DNA of 51,934 nt from a virus: IMG/VR virus record IMGVR_UViG_3300037160_000023, positions 1 through 51,934 of that record; one strand, given 5' to 3'. The position numbers were made by a program, and so were the translations under genes. The notes below the pieces were generated by a model. It was not told where the DNA came from, searched no databases, and worked only from the letters and a program-made list of their open reading frames with translations. Below, in pieces: positions 7,701 to 15,237 of the stretch (its first letter is position 1; each line of letters opens with the position of its first letter).

Positions 7701-8689
7701 CGGCGTACGACGCTGCACAGGCTGCGAAAGAGAAAGCCGAAACTACGCTTAAAGACGCCGGTTTGGAGCCTGAAGCGGCTGCGTACGCGCATAAAGTCAG
7801 TTCGGAAGGCGTACCAAAACAGGAAGCGCAAGCGGCGCGGCCCGGAGCTGTTGAAAAAGATAAAGTTGGTGCTGGTTACCAACAACTTGAAAACGAAGTC
7901 GGCGACACTGGCGTAGGCGTGCCGAAAGCATCGCCGAAACTGCCGGACGGCCCGCGCGCTGCAGTCGAAAGCGGCGCGGTGCCCAAGAGCTTCGCTGATA
8001 TCGCCGAAAAGACTGAAGCCGCAATCACAGCACCGGCTCCAAACTGGCAAGCCAAGTGGGTTCAGTTAAAAGATGCGCGATCGGCGTTGCTTGAAAAAGA
8101 ACGCGAAGCTTACGCCAGCACCAGCGATCGAAAAGGCGAAACCGCCGAAGCGTACCGTGCACTTGCGGACACCGTACGCGCGCAACAAGAAAAGACGGCT
8201 AACTACGTATTTGGGCCGCAAGACGGCCCCGCGTTCATGTCACGTCTAAAAGTGCTTGACGGTCGTTACCGTACGTTGATGGAAGCAACTAACGGCGGCG
8301 ACCTGGCGGGTATGGCGCGATTGGAGGGTGACGCCGGCCGAAAGGCTGATAAGGCGTTCCGTTCGTTCGCAATGGGTGACAAGGACGCGATTGCAGCGTG
8401 GGACGCAATGCGCCGTACAGGTAGCAACGTTGAAAAGGACGTGCTTAAAGCAATCCAAATCGAAAAGGTTCCCGTGCTCGGTACGGCGTACAACATAGGA
8501 AAATATCTTCTAGGGTTGCGTAAATTCATGAGCGAGCGTGCAGCTGGCAACCCTGCCACCTTCGCGGACATGGTGCCAGAACTGAAAGCCGCGCAGCAAC
8601 GCCAGGCACGGGCCGTACGTGACGTCGGCGGGCAGATCGGTTCGCACACTGCCGTACAGGGTGACGTATTCGGGAGTGCTTTTCAGTGA
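4718..8689 (+). CDS. Large internal virion protein with lytic transglycosylase-like domain
   Basis: 1323 residues. The N-terminal third is helical and Ala/Gln-rich, then comes a Pro-rich linker (about residues 535-620). A lysozyme-like segment starts near residue 625: NTQRVETGKSKDPWTA, with a likely catalytic Glu in VETG, then SASGAFQMIDKTW and YVAHNLGATG. This fits soluble lytic transglycosylase-type domains of phage ejection proteins that open peptidoglycan during DNA entry. Glycine-rich hydrophobic stretches follow (IIGGTVGGITGGPVGGAVGA), then a long helical C-terminus. A ribosome-binding AGGAG lies before the ATG. Role as an ejected inner-core protein (podovirus style) is inferred; a tape-measure function is less likely because no tail-tube genes are seen. 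Confidence 0.8.
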   Translation: MSDTADYGSGTFGGGLSVGQPLSLAPPDPGTPQDAAPAPAAPQPAPASGGIFGSGLRIPGQPNYTPPDPATSALDQTADTLQQRIKRANDIATNPVAQFLNPEQAAKARDFIPQATEQLQKIRQQKATMAAGRTQAETLGLSPGEAPDEATEADRVAIAQSKALKGDLRAFQGLAAVKPEAAAAIQDQVHEAVRGHMDNAQLAFDSLAGMKNAGQYDAKLKQLRTEGTLTDLEALGMQVPKTFDDFNAAKGREGQALRLARQASENLGAQLEARANGQPMEEKEQKTYKGALTTGFGDELNNGVYSRINGKRAYTVNGQADVNDLGKKFTYANADQRKAFEENSKLAVPTTEIEKARTFARTYKLATTDGKGNAMPEGTINTNPNVQQGVAEGLASMLRGGSGGATGQLLKIETSKRGFLQALIDKISTEKGATINELKGADVNPYLSKLTQSQIRDVMNVIKGYNDDSIGSRMAPIARRAGALGLDASALGLAPGEVKGVDDQLEAGRQDTIARFRDRSRPTSSGDGAIYLDTPPSLLVHKPDAVQPGPVPPPVQNPPAGSPPAPSGPAAPGAPPAAPNPAASTAPNPTPGGSGPAGGGGGPAPAPITIAGQPVSVPLPGGVSPNFVTNTQRVETGKSKDPWTATTPNSSASGAFQMIDKTWNENKPADATATRAKDATPAQQSQAFATLIAKNAQTLTTAGVPVNDTSLYVAHNLGATGASTLLKADPNADARTVVGETAAKNNPLFFRGKPTVATVLQRYQTEMSKEPPKLPDSGSSPAASAPAEGGFWQRLSNTLSGKQPGETDEETYRRESARTNAAIVGSKDLAVEHAPIIGGTVGGITGGPVGGAVGAGGGQALKDYLQGRPFDPVETAKQTVLGGVLSVGSAARPVLAAGARVVGAGGVDAAAEAAKGGDAGDIANAGAKGVTESAGGELFGRALGMIGHKVWSLFAPDAKATVQAAAKSYADAKDILDKEPPKLPGAGGTASGPNPAYDAAQAAKEKAETTLKDAGLEPEAAAYAHKVSSEGVPKQEAQAARPGAVEKDKVGAGYQQLENEVGDTGVGVPKASPKLPDGPRAAVESGAVPKSFADIAEKTEAAITAPAPNWQAKWVQLKDARSALLEKEREAYASTSDRKGETAEAYRALADTVRAQQEKTANYVFGPQDGPAFMSRLKVLDGRYRTLMEATNGGDLAGMARLEGDAGRKADKAFRSFAMGDKDAIAAWDAMRRTGSNVEKDVLKAIQIEKVPVLGTAYNIGKYLLGLRKFMSERAAGNPATFADMVPELKAAQQRQARAVRDVGGQIGSHTAVQGDVFGSAFQ

Positions 8690-8967
8690 CAACGCGCAAC
8701 GAACAGCACATGCACCTTCCGTTGATCGAAAGATTGACGGAGCAACTTAAGGACACCGGCACGCCGGAAACCGAAGCGCGCGGTATGGCATTGTCAATCT
8801 TGCGCGATCGGGGCCACGTAGAACCCAATTCCGAAACGCTCACGGCTGAAGGTGCACGGCGTGATGAAATGGGAGCTGCGAGCCGTGCGATAGACCGCGC
8901 AACAAAACGCGCGCCCGGTAACTACACGTACGATACGAAAACCAATCGCGCCGTACGTAAGAGATAG
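8686..8967 (+). CDS. Small protein coupled to the internal virion protein
   Basis: 93 residues from GTG 8686, overlapping the stop of the large virion protein. Helical, with PLIERLTEQLKDTGTPETEA and a basic C-terminus (APGNYTYDTKTNRAVRKR). The coupling suggests stoichiometric production with its neighbour, so a virion-associated or assembly partner is likely. No domain recognised. Confidence 0.65.
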   Translation: MTTRNEQHMHLPLIERLTEQLKDTGTPETEARGMALSILRDRGHVEPNSETLTAEGARRDEMGAASRAIDRATKRAPGNYTYDTKTNRAVRKR

Positions 8968-8978
8968 TACGTTTAAAC

Positions 8979-9299
8979 ATGTTTATAAATCCGTGGGCAC
9001 AGACACCCCCATCGCCGCAGTCTAAGACGCCTTGGGAAACCTTGTTAGAGCGTCTTAGCTTCGGCGTGCCCCCGGATATCGCATGCAGAGCTGCCGGTAT
9101 TGATTGGGAAACGATCAAAGACCGACCCGAAGTAGACAAGGCGCTTGCTGAAGGCGAAGTCTTGCTGTTTGAGCGTGCCCGGGACAGCGGCGTAACTGGT
9201 GTTGTACGGGCGGCGATGCGCCACGAAGTTAAGACGTGGTTGCCGAAGGCGGAACCCATACCGACGGGTGCGACGCTGGAAGAACTGTTACGGGATTAA
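8979..9299 (+). CDS. Helical protein, possible small terminase or DNA-binding subunit
   Basis: 106 residues, starting directly after GTTTAAAC (8971-8978). It contains KTPWETLLERLSFGVPPDIACRAAGIDWETI; the part around GVPPDIACRAAGID resembles a helix-turn-helix of the kind found in small terminase subunits. A helix and an acidic end (TLEELLRD) follow. TPWE near residue 17 is a variant of the MPWE motif. No other small terminase is evident in the window, so this is the best candidate, but only weakly supported. Confidence 0.5.
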   Translation: MFINPWAQTPPSPQSKTPWETLLERLSFGVPPDIACRAAGIDWETIKDRPEVDKALAEGEVLLFERARDSGVTGVVRAAMRHEVKTWLPKAEPIPTGATLEELLRD

Positions 9300-9393
9300 G
9301 CATGAACGGCGCAACGTTGTTCTTGTCACGTCGAATTGCGGCCGGCAGCTCGTAATCGTCCGTACGCGGTGGTTGTTCCCAAGGCATCTTCAT
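9229..9393 (-). CDS. Short MPWE protein, second gene of the minus mini-operon
   Basis: 54 residues starting MKMPWEQPPRTDDYELPAA. The ATG at 9393 overlaps the TGA of the upstream small gene (ATGA) and GGGAG lies before it. MPWE is at residues 3-6, encoded ATGCCTTGGGAA. The C-terminal 25 residues run antisense to the end of the 8979-9299 gene and may be less constrained. Function unknown. Confidence 0.6.
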   Translation of the reverse strand: MKMPWEQPPRTDDYELPAAIRRDKNNVAPFMLNPVTVLPASHPSVWVPPSATTS

Positions 9394-9545
9394 TCCAGCG
9401 CTCCCAGTGGTGGGTGCAGCAACCGCCATTCTAGTTTGTGATCACGCTTGATTGGGGCTGGCTTTTCGTACGGCGGTACGGTGACATGACGCGAAGGCGG
9501 GCGCTGCGGCACCGTACACAGCGCGCAAATTAGCAATATCGTCAT
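9390..9545 (-). CDS. Small hypothetical protein, first gene of the minus mini-operon
   Basis: 51 residues, MTILLICALCTVPQRPP..., with a short hydrophobic N-terminus containing two cysteines (a possible membrane or lipoprotein-like leader) and a basic C-terminal half. ACGGAGAGC precedes the ATG. It stands alone on the minus strand between plus-strand virion genes and has its own promoter-like sequence. Confidence 0.6.
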   Translation of the reverse strand: MTILLICALCTVPQRPPSRHVTVPPYEKPAPIKRDHKLEWRLLHPPLGALE

Positions 9546-9565
9546 TTCGAAGCTCTCCGTCGCTA

Positions 9566-9594
9566 AGTGTATGACAATTTTAAACGTCTTGCAA
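9566..9594 (-). promoter_or_regulatory. Promoter for the minus mini-operon
   Basis: On the minus strand TTGCAA (9594-9589), 17 bases containing GTTTAAAA and TGTCA, then TACACT (9571-9566). TGTCATACAC forms an extended -10. A second TGTCATACAA on the same strand lies near 9605-9597. Confidence 0.5.
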
Positions 9595-9673
9595 GGCTCT
9601 TGTTGTATGACATTTTTTCATGTATTCGTATTCGCGATGATTTAAACACCGTCGCCACATAGGAGGCTTCCCC

Positions 9674-10405
9674 GTGGTCAACATCGTTAACCAAGGTACG
9701 CTCGGCGGGGGGTTCCGCCATTATTCTGGTCTTTTGCCGACAGAGCCAATGAACGGCGGCCCGCAGGCGCAGGCTTCCGTACGCATCTTCCACGTACCGG
9801 CTGCCAACGCTGCCGCGATATATCGTGGCGACATTGCCGTGTTCGCGTCGGCGTCGATTGGCACGCAGGGCGCGGCCGATCTTCCCGCCAACATTTCCGC
9901 GCCGTCCGCGTCCGTCGTTATCGGCAACGGCGGCGGTTCGGGTCTTGGCAACCAGTCCATGGCACCGAATGCAACGCGCTGGGTGCCTGGTGATACCACG
10001 TCCGTCATTGCTGGCGTCGTTGTCGGCTTCGGCCCAATTACGCTGTACATGGCGAAGAACGGCTTCCAGTACGTGCCGGCGAGCACCGAAGCGTGGTTGT
10101 CGATCGAAACCGACCCGGATATGGAAATGGCTATCACGGTTCCGACCGTGCCCGGCACTGCGTTCAATCTGTTGCTGAACGATGGTGCGGACGTGCAGGC
10201 GAATGCCGGTTTCCAGTCAACCCGGTTCGGAATTTCCGGCGTGTCGCTGAACCCGGCGCTGGCTTCGACTTCGACGCTGCCACTTCGTGTGCTGTCTTCG
10301 GGCATGCAGATCGGCAATGACCCGACTGCGGCTGGCTTCGTTGCCAACTGTATGTTCAACAAGACGCGCCATTTCCGTGGCACTGGCGCGCTCGGGGCCG
10401 ACTAG
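9674..10405 (+). CDS. Virion structural protein, head decoration-like
   Basis: 243 residues from GTG 9674, with AGGAGG upstream. Beta-rich and Gly/Ala-rich, with ASVRIFHVPAANAAAIYRGD near the start, VIAGVVVGFGP in the middle and a PASTEAWLSIETDPDMEM segment. This order (xVxxFxVPAxxAxAIYxGD... IAGVVVG... DPxxEM) matches a group of phage virion proteins annotated as structural or decoration proteins. A capsid-surface role is inferred. TTTAAAC (9642) lies 30 bases before the start and no early-type promoter is seen. Confidence 0.6.
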   Translation: MVNIVNQGTLGGGFRHYSGLLPTEPMNGGPQAQASVRIFHVPAANAAAIYRGDIAVFASASIGTQGAADLPANISAPSASVVIGNGGGSGLGNQSMAPNATRWVPGDTTSVIAGVVVGFGPITLYMAKNGFQYVPASTEAWLSIETDPDMEMAITVPTVPGTAFNLLLNDGADVQANAGFQSTRFGISGVSLNPALASTSTLPLRVLSSGMQIGNDPTAAGFVANCMFNKTRHFRGTGALGAD

Positions 10406-10446
10406 CCGTACGCCAACAACGCAACAGCAAATGAGGATATAGGACA

Positions 10447-11013
10447 ATGAAAATTCCAAATGCTTTCCGCGTACCGGCGTTTATGCTGGCCGCGTTGCTC
10501 GCTTTGGCGCTGCCGGAAATACCGAACGCGCCTGCACAGACCGTCACGCAGCAGCCGCAGTTCATCGCTCCGAACACCATCAAGGATTTGGGGAACGGCC
10601 CGATTGAGCTGCGGACTGTCTTGGGCAACGCCTGGGCGTTCACGTCGTCCGGCTCCGGTGTCGGGTCTACGTCGGGTTCGGCCACGCTGTTGACGTTGAC
10701 GGCGACGCCAACAACGGTTCCGCTAGTTGGTGGCATTATTTCGGGTGCCGGCATTACCAGCGGTACGACCGTGTCCGCGTACAGCGGTGTGAGTGTAACG
10801 CTTTCCGCTGCCATGACCGTCGCGGCGTCTACGCCAGTTGCTTGGGGTGCCGCGTGCCCGGCGTTCAGCGGCGGCTTACCGGCCCCGAACCTTCCGCTGC
10901 AGGCAGGTACAGCACCCACCGATTTGCCGCTGTACACGCAGGCCCGTATTTGCGGTTACTCGGCTAACGGCCCCGGCGCTACCGTACTGCCGTTTGCCAT
11001 CGGCGCACACTAA
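10447..11013 (+). CDS. Exported Ser/Thr/Gly-rich protein
   Basis: 188 residues with a good signal peptide: basic start MKIPNAFRVP, then AFMLAALLALALP and a likely cleavage near NAPAQ. The mature part is low in charge and rich in Thr, Ser and Gly with beta character (TTVPLVGGIISGAGITSGTT). Neighbours on both sides are virion genes. A periplasmic or surface-exposed location is expected; whether it is part of the virion is unclear. Confidence 0.6.
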   Translation: MKIPNAFRVPAFMLAALLALALPEIPNAPAQTVTQQPQFIAPNTIKDLGNGPIELRTVLGNAWAFTSSGSGVGSTSGSATLLTLTATPTTVPLVGGIISGAGITSGTTVSAYSGVSVTLSAAMTVAASTPVAWGAACPAFSGGLPAPNLPLQAGTAPTDLPLYTQARICGYSANGPGATVLPFAIGAH

Positions 11014-11018
11014 GCGTC

Positions 11019-12092
11019 GTGTTCGCACTTGGGGCCATTGTGTCGCTTTGCTACATTCCGGGTTTAACCGGAGCGTCAATCGCGACACAGTGGCCGGTGT
11101 TATCTATTCTGCTCCCGCTGGCGTTGTGGCGTTCCGGCCCGATGACGCCGCTGCATTGGATAGGGTTGCTTTTTATTGCGTATGCTGCCGTACGCGTGTT
11201 CTACGCCCCACTCTTTGCCGATAGCGTGTACGGATTGTGGTTAGTCTGCATTATGGCCCTAAGTTTCTGGTTAGGTTCTACCATGGACGACTTGCGAAAA
11301 CTTTATGCGGGGCTGGCAGTCGGGGCGTCGGTTTCATCCATGGTTGCCGTTTTCCAATACTTCGGCGTTTCTGTAGTTCCGTACGTCACTCCGACCCCTG
11401 CCGGGCTGTACGTCAACAGCGTAGTGCAGGGTACGGTGCTGGCGTTGATCGTGGTTGCGCTGGTTTCGGAGCGCATGTGGCTGTGGGTGCCGCTGCCGAT
11501 ATTGGGCATTGCACTGTCCGGCTCGCGCGGTGCGTGGCTCGCTTTGGCGGCAGGTTTACTGGCCGCGTACGTCCGTCGCGCATGGGTTTTTGTGATCCTG
11601 GGTGCTGCCGGTTTGCTGCTTTTGATGCAGCCGCTATCTTCGTCCGACGTGTTGCGACTAACTATCTGGACGGCAGCTGTGCATAATTTTACCTGGCTGG
11701 GTTGGGGTCCTGGGTCTTTCTTTTCGTGGCTACTCTGGTACGATAACAACAGCATTTACCCGGAGTACGCCCACAATGATGCGCTTCAGCTCGTTTTTGA
11801 ATACGGCATTGCGGCTGTTCTTCCTTTCAGCATTTTTGCTTTCGTCCTTACACGCAACAGCGATCGTATGTGGCCCGTTATCGTCGCATTCGTCACTGCC
11901 GGGTGCTACTCAATGCCGCTTTATATGCCAGTTGCTTCGTTCATCGGGTTGGTTACTGCGGGCCGCATTGTTCGTTCTTGGGCTTTGGTTCGGCGTGAGC
12001 GCAATAGCCGGCGATTTGACTTCGTACCGCGCGAACACCGTTACGCAGCTCAACCAGGCAGTACAGATATTCCCATGGTCGCGCGTTCTTAG
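11019..12092 (+). CDS. O-antigen ligase/polymerase-like membrane protein (Wzy_C superfamily)
   Basis: 357 residues from GTG 11019, with about ten hydrophobic segments. The central periplasmic loop carries the family pattern: LSGSRGAWLAL, then WLGWGPGSFFSWL, then YPEYAHNDALQLVFEYGIAA, matching the GxGxxxF and HNxxLQxxxExG blocks of O-antigen ligases and polymerases. It would sit in the inner membrane and act on undecaprenyl-linked glycans or lipid A core. Such genes are known from serotype-converting phages. Here it lies among virion genes. Its use by this phage (surface change to exclude competitors) is inferred. Confidence 0.7.
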   Translation: MFALGAIVSLCYIPGLTGASIATQWPVLSILLPLALWRSGPMTPLHWIGLLFIAYAAVRVFYAPLFADSVYGLWLVCIMALSFWLGSTMDDLRKLYAGLAVGASVSSMVAVFQYFGVSVVPYVTPTPAGLYVNSVVQGTVLALIVVALVSERMWLWVPLPILGIALSGSRGAWLALAAGLLAAYVRRAWVFVILGAAGLLLLMQPLSSSDVLRLTIWTAAVHNFTWLGWGPGSFFSWLLWYDNNSIYPEYAHNDALQLVFEYGIAAVLPFSIFAFVLTRNSDRMWPVIVAFVTAGCYSMPLYMPVASFIGLVTAGRIVRSWALVRRERNSRRFDFVPREHRYAAQPGSTDIPMVARS

Positions 12093-12109
12093 AGAAAGGG
12101 CTTACGTCT

Positions 12110-12427
12110 ATGGTCGCACCGGCAGCCGTTAATAACCAACCGCGTAGCTTTCAACAGTGGCAGGCGATTGCTGCAACACCGTTGGACTTCAACCTTGATG
12201 CCGGCGCGTACGGTTTGTTGGTATCCGCCAGCGTATTCGGTACGGCGACGCTGCAAAAGTTTCTGCCGGATGGTGCGGGCGGTGGTGTTTACCTTCCCGT
12301 GTCCGCCGCGCTCGCCGCAAACGGCTATACGGTGCTCCAGCTTTCGGCCGGACAGTATCAAATGACGCTTGCCGGCATTACTGCGTTCACGGGCGAGATA
12401 GCGAAGATCGACGTGGGACGGAGATAA
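12110..12427 (+). CDS. Small beta-rich virion-associated protein
   Basis: 105 residues. The first half (NNQPRSFQQWQAIAATPLDF, then LDAGAYGLLVSASVFGTATL) and the end (YTVLQLSAGQYQMTLAG) match a class of short phage beta-sandwich proteins found beside fibre genes. No enzyme motif. It lies directly downstream of the ligase-like gene and two bases before the next gene. Confidence 0.55.
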   Translation: MVAPAAVNNQPRSFQQWQAIAATPLDFNLDAGAYGLLVSASVFGTATLQKFLPDGAGGGVYLPVSAALAANGYTVLQLSAGQYQMTLAGITAFTGEIAKIDVGRR

Positions 12428-12428
12428 C

Positions 12429-12707
12429 ATGCGCGTTACCATCATCAAGGACGACAACAAGGTACTGGTGGACGGCACCGGCCACACGGTTGACTGCAGC
12501 ACGCTGCCAGATACTTTTCATGCGCTGCAATGGGACGGCGTACGCGGCGAGATTGAGTATCGCAGAACGCGGTGCGGACACTGCGGCGCTCATTCGAAAA
12601 AGGGCAACGAATTTATTACGGACTTGTCGCCGTATCAGACGTACGTTGACGCTTGGCACGTCGCGGACGTTGCAGCCAAAGCGGGGGCTGCGGATGCTGC
12701 CGGATAA
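12429..12707 (+). CDS. Tail-fibre-associated small protein
   Basis: 92 residues starting MRVTIIKDDNKVLVDGTGHT. The pattern MRxTII..D..VxVDG...D...LP...HALQWDG..GEIE, followed by ...I.DLSPYQ.YVDAW, occurs in short phage proteins located next to tail fibres. A C-x2-C pair (CGHCG) interrupts the middle, which may bind zinc. Probably a fibre assembly or attachment accessory. Confidence 0.6.
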   Translation: MRVTIIKDDNKVLVDGTGHTVDCSTLPDTFHALQWDGVRGEIEYRRTRCGHCGAHSKKGNEFITDLSPYQTYVDAWHVADVAAKAGAADAAG

Positions 12708-13002
12708 GAAAATCGGATGCCATCGGCTTGTGCGCAAGTGCCATGATGGCGTCGTTAAGCACCACTGCCAACTGTGGATGCAAATTCGTGGGCGCGACCC
12801 GCAGACCGGCGCTGAAATAGACCGTTGGAGCTGCGCAGACGCGCTGGTACCGACGTTGTTGATTGAAAACGCGCAAATGTCGCGGCAGACCGGCGCGGCA
12901 GTTGAAAGCCTGCGCAACGAAATAACCGGCACGAAAAACCAGCTACGTGACCTTATCGGAGTAATCGGCAACGTACGGCGCATCGGACAGGCTGCGGAAT
13001 GA
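12694..13002 (+). CDS. Conserved phage protein with ENAQMSRQTGAAVESLRNE helix
   Basis: 102 residues from ATG 12694, overlapping the previous gene by 14 bases. The N-terminal half has several Cys and His (CHRLVRKCHDGVVKHHC) and RGRDPQTGAEIDRWSCADA. The second half has a helix with IENAQMSRQTGAAVESLRNE that recurs in many phages of alphaproteobacteria. Zinc or iron binding is possible from the Cys/His set. The longer upstream frame overlaps a real gene and was not used. Confidence 0.65.
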   Translation: MLPDKKIGCHRLVRKCHDGVVKHHCQLWMQIRGRDPQTGAEIDRWSCADALVPTLLIENAQMSRQTGAAVESLRNEITGTKNQLRDLIGVIGNVRRIGQAAE

Positions 13003-13021
13003 TTGAAATGAGGTATCCGCA

Positions 13022-13345
13022 ATGGCAGTTCCGTCAGTGGTACTCGGAAGTAGAATATCTCTGATGATAGAGCAAACTATCACTGTGGGCAACATTATCG
13101 AAATAGCCTCAATCATCGGTGGCGGTATTGCTGTGCTTGTGACCATGCGTTCTACGGTTGGCAACATCAAAGAACAAGTTCAGGGGATGCAACTAGAAAT
13201 CAAAAAACTGGCTGAAGTGATTACCCGCATGGCGGTGACCGACATTCGCTTGAATAATTTGGAAATGGACGTTCGCGAAATGCGCCATGGGCGCGGGTTT
13301 GTCCAAGGTTCGCGGTCTGGAATTGATGGCGAGTACCCGCGCTAA
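13022..13345 (+). CDS. Membrane-anchored coiled-coil protein
   Basis: 107 residues. One membrane helix (about residues 22-42, IIEIASIIGGGIAVLVTM) is followed by a long helix with heptads (VGNIKEQVQGMQLEIKKLAEVITRM and on). The layout, short outside segment, one span and a cytoplasmic or periplasmic coil, resembles small spanin- or holin-accessory proteins. It lies far from the endolysin, so a lysis role is only one option. Confidence 0.6.
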   Translation: MAVPSVVLGSRISLMIEQTITVGNIIEIASIIGGGIAVLVTMRSTVGNIKEQVQGMQLEIKKLAEVITRMAVTDIRLNNLEMDVREMRHGRGFVQGSRSGIDGEYPR

Positions 13346-13352
13346 ACCGCCA

Positions 13353-13360
13353 GTTTAAAC
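13353..13360. promoter_or_regulatory. GTTTAAAC element before the 13433 operon
   Basis: One of 12 GTTTAAAC copies, flanked as CCAGTTTAAACGGC, 73 bases before ATG 13433. No TTGACA -35 precedes it. Confidence 0.4.
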
Positions 13361-13432
13361 GGCTAGCAAATCGTCTTTTTCTGTGCTAGACTTTTGATCG
13401 CGGCAGGGACCAAACCCACGGAGAGCGATCAA

Positions 13433-13729
13433 ATGGAAAACCTAAAAGCAGATTTTGGCGGCATGCTCGAAAAGCTTGCTGCGTTGGAAGTGTCGGCCCG
13501 AAGGCTGCCGAACCAGCATCTTGCCGATCTCATCAAGGCGTCGCACGGCCGTTTGACTTCGGCGGCTTCGCATCCCGACGTCGATTTGCTGGCGCTGCAG
13601 CTCGATCGCGACGGCCGCGACGGCATCCACAACACTGCCGACAAGTTCCCGGAAAATCAGGACGGCAGGCCGTTTCCGGGCGGCCCCGACGCTCCGAATA
13701 ACTTCGATTTGCCACACCATAGCGTATGA
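13433..13729 (+). CDS. Hypothetical virion-region protein
   Basis: 98 residues from ATG 13433, chosen for CGGAGAGC just upstream. The N-terminal half is helical (MENLKADFGGMLEKLAALEV), the C-terminal third is charged and Pro-rich (GGPDAPNNFDLPHHSV). It leads a group of three short genes joined by ATGA overlaps. Function unknown. Confidence 0.6.
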   Translation: MENLKADFGGMLEKLAALEVSARRLPNQHLADLIKASHGRLTSAASHPDVDLLALQLDRDGRDGIHNTADKFPENQDGRPFPGGPDAPNNFDLPHHSV

Positions 13730-13914
13730 GCAAGGGCCTGCCCACTAGAGCGAAAGCTGGCGTTCCGGGTAAGACTGTGACGTACAGCCCTGCCACGTAT
13801 TTCATTGCGAAGCGCATGGAAAACGCTGGCATGCTTCGACCCGGGCAGGCCCTACTTCTTGCAGCGGCGCTGCCGGACAAAATCAAACCGCCGAAGAAAG
13901 GCAAACGACGATGA
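13726..13914 (+). CDS. Small basic protein
   Basis: 62 residues overlapping both neighbours by four bases. It has a YSPATYFIAKRMENAGMLRP helix and a C-terminal Lys/Arg-rich tail (KIKPPKKGKRR). Probably a minor virion or assembly protein given its position; no family recognised. Confidence 0.6.
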   Translation: MSKGLPTRAKAGVPGKTVTYSPATYFIAKRMENAGMLRPGQALLLAAALPDKIKPPKKGKRR

Positions 13915-14174
13915 CGAAATTCAAAGGTTTAAAGACGGGGTTCAATCCGAAAGGCAGCAACGATTGCTGCCCAAATGAAATGGGGCCGCCCAAGACGAAG
14001 TTCGGCGGACGCCCTGCGGTGCCGGCCGGGCCGCTGAAGCGCTACCCCGGTGCGGTGGCAGATATCGGCATGGGCAACCGGCGTCTTGCCAAGTCAAATC
14101 ACGGTGACGGTGGCGGCAGCGGCACGTCGTTCAGCACCACGGGCGGCAATGCCTTCGGACGTGGCAAGCGCTAG
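13911..14174 (+). CDS. Small Gly/Lys-rich protein
   Basis: 87 residues, basic at the start (MTKFKGLKTGFNPKGSNDCC) and Gly/Ser-rich at the end (HGDGGGSGTSFSTTGG). It contains a Cys-Cys pair. Low complexity suggests a flexible minor virion component. Function unknown. Confidence 0.55.
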   Translation: MTKFKGLKTGFNPKGSNDCCPNEMGPPKTKFGGRPAVPAGPLKRYPGAVADIGMGNRRLAKSNHGDGGGSGTSFSTTGGNAFGRGKR

Positions 14175-14182
14175 GAGTTGCC

Positions 14183-14596
14183 ATGTTCTATCGCCCGGGC
14201 GGGGGTCAGAGGATCAACCCTCAATATGACATGGTGTACGCGGACTTCATTAATGGTGCAACTGCTTGGTGTCCAGTTAACAAGGGTGATACCATCGCAG
14301 TAAACGTCGCGCGTGCAGCGCTCACGTTCCAAACGGTTGCGCAAAGTCTGGTGACCAAATCGGCAGTAGCCCCCGAAGTTCAAATCTTGATGGAATTGAA
14401 AATGTTCGGCGGTGACTCGGACGCTGCTGCGTGGCCCGTCGATCAATGGCAAAATATGGTGGTGGCGACGTCACGCCGCGCATCGCGCGCCGGTTGGGTA
14501 CGCCTGCGGATTATCAACATCAACAACAGCGACGGCACGGGCGTTGCCTTGGCGCTTCAGATAACCCGCACGGGAGATAGCGGCGCGGTGACGTGA
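14183..14596 (+). CDS. Hypothetical virion-region protein
   Basis: 137 residues, mixed alpha and beta. It has MFYRPGGGQRINPQYDMVYA at the start and GWVRLRIININNSDGTGVAL near the end, a jelly-roll-like run of strands. It precedes two duplicated fibre-module proteins and overlaps the next gene by four bases. Probably a structural protein of the adsorption apparatus. Confidence 0.55.
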   Translation: MFYRPGGGQRINPQYDMVYADFINGATAWCPVNKGDTIAVNVARAALTFQTVAQSLVTKSAVAPEVQILMELKMFGGDSDAAAWPVDQWQNMVVATSRRASRAGWVRLRIININNSDGTGVALALQITRTGDSGAVT

Positions 14597-15225
14597 TGGG
14601 AGGCTTTGACAACGGCAGCTTGCAGGGCGGTATATTTTTCCAAACAAAACAGTTTGGATCAATCCTGCGTGGCTTCGGTCCGCCAGCTCCGCAAGCTGGC
14701 GTCATGGGTGACGTCTACATAGACGTACAGACGTGGAACCTTTACAACAAGCGATCGGAAAACGACACGGACCCGTGGGGGCACTATCTTTTTGTAGTGC
14801 CCGCGCCGTACCGCGCTACGTTGAAGTGGTTCAACTCTTACGCACCGGATGACAGCGTAGGCATCGCAGGCGATTACTGTCTGTTGTGGGCCGGCTATTC
14901 CAACTACGGCATGCAGCCATCCGTGTACGGTCCCAAGCAAGCCACGGGATGGCCTGAAAACGGCAACGGCGGTACGGTGTCAATCGCTGCGGCTGGCGCG
15001 GGGACTGTGTTGCCCGTTGGGTTGTTGGACGAAGGTGCACCAATTCCGTACAGCATTTCAACGCAGTTAATCGTTGTTGGCTTGTCCGATGAATATATTC
15101 TTGCCGTTCCGGTTGCGGCGAACGCAGGTGACCCGGTAACACAGCAAGGGCTCCAATCCGGCCCCGTTGCTGTAACAGTCATGTTGAACCCGCTGTACAC
15201 GGCAATAGATGGACATGCGCTATGA
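14593..15225 (+). CDS. Fibre-region structural protein, copy 1 of a tandem pair
   Basis: 210 residues. Residues 5-120 (GFDNGSLQGGIFFQTKQFGS, GFGPPAPQAGVMGDVYIDVQ, DPWGHYLFVVPAPY, GDYCLLWAGYSNYGMQPSVYG) are repeated almost block for block in the next gene. Copy 1 has an extra 75-residue beta-rich insert (TVSIAAAGAGTVLPVG...) before the shared end VTVMLNPLYTA. It belongs to a run of duplicated adsorption-module genes. Confidence 0.65.
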   Translation: MMGGFDNGSLQGGIFFQTKQFGSILRGFGPPAPQAGVMGDVYIDVQTWNLYNKRSENDTDPWGHYLFVVPAPYRATLKWFNSYAPDDSVGIAGDYCLLWAGYSNYGMQPSVYGPKQATGWPENGNGGTVSIAAAGAGTVLPVGLLDEGAPIPYSISTQLIVVGLSDEYILAVPVAANAGDPVTQQGLQSGPVAVTVMLNPLYTAIDGHAL

Positions 15226-15237
15226 TGGGAGGCAGCC

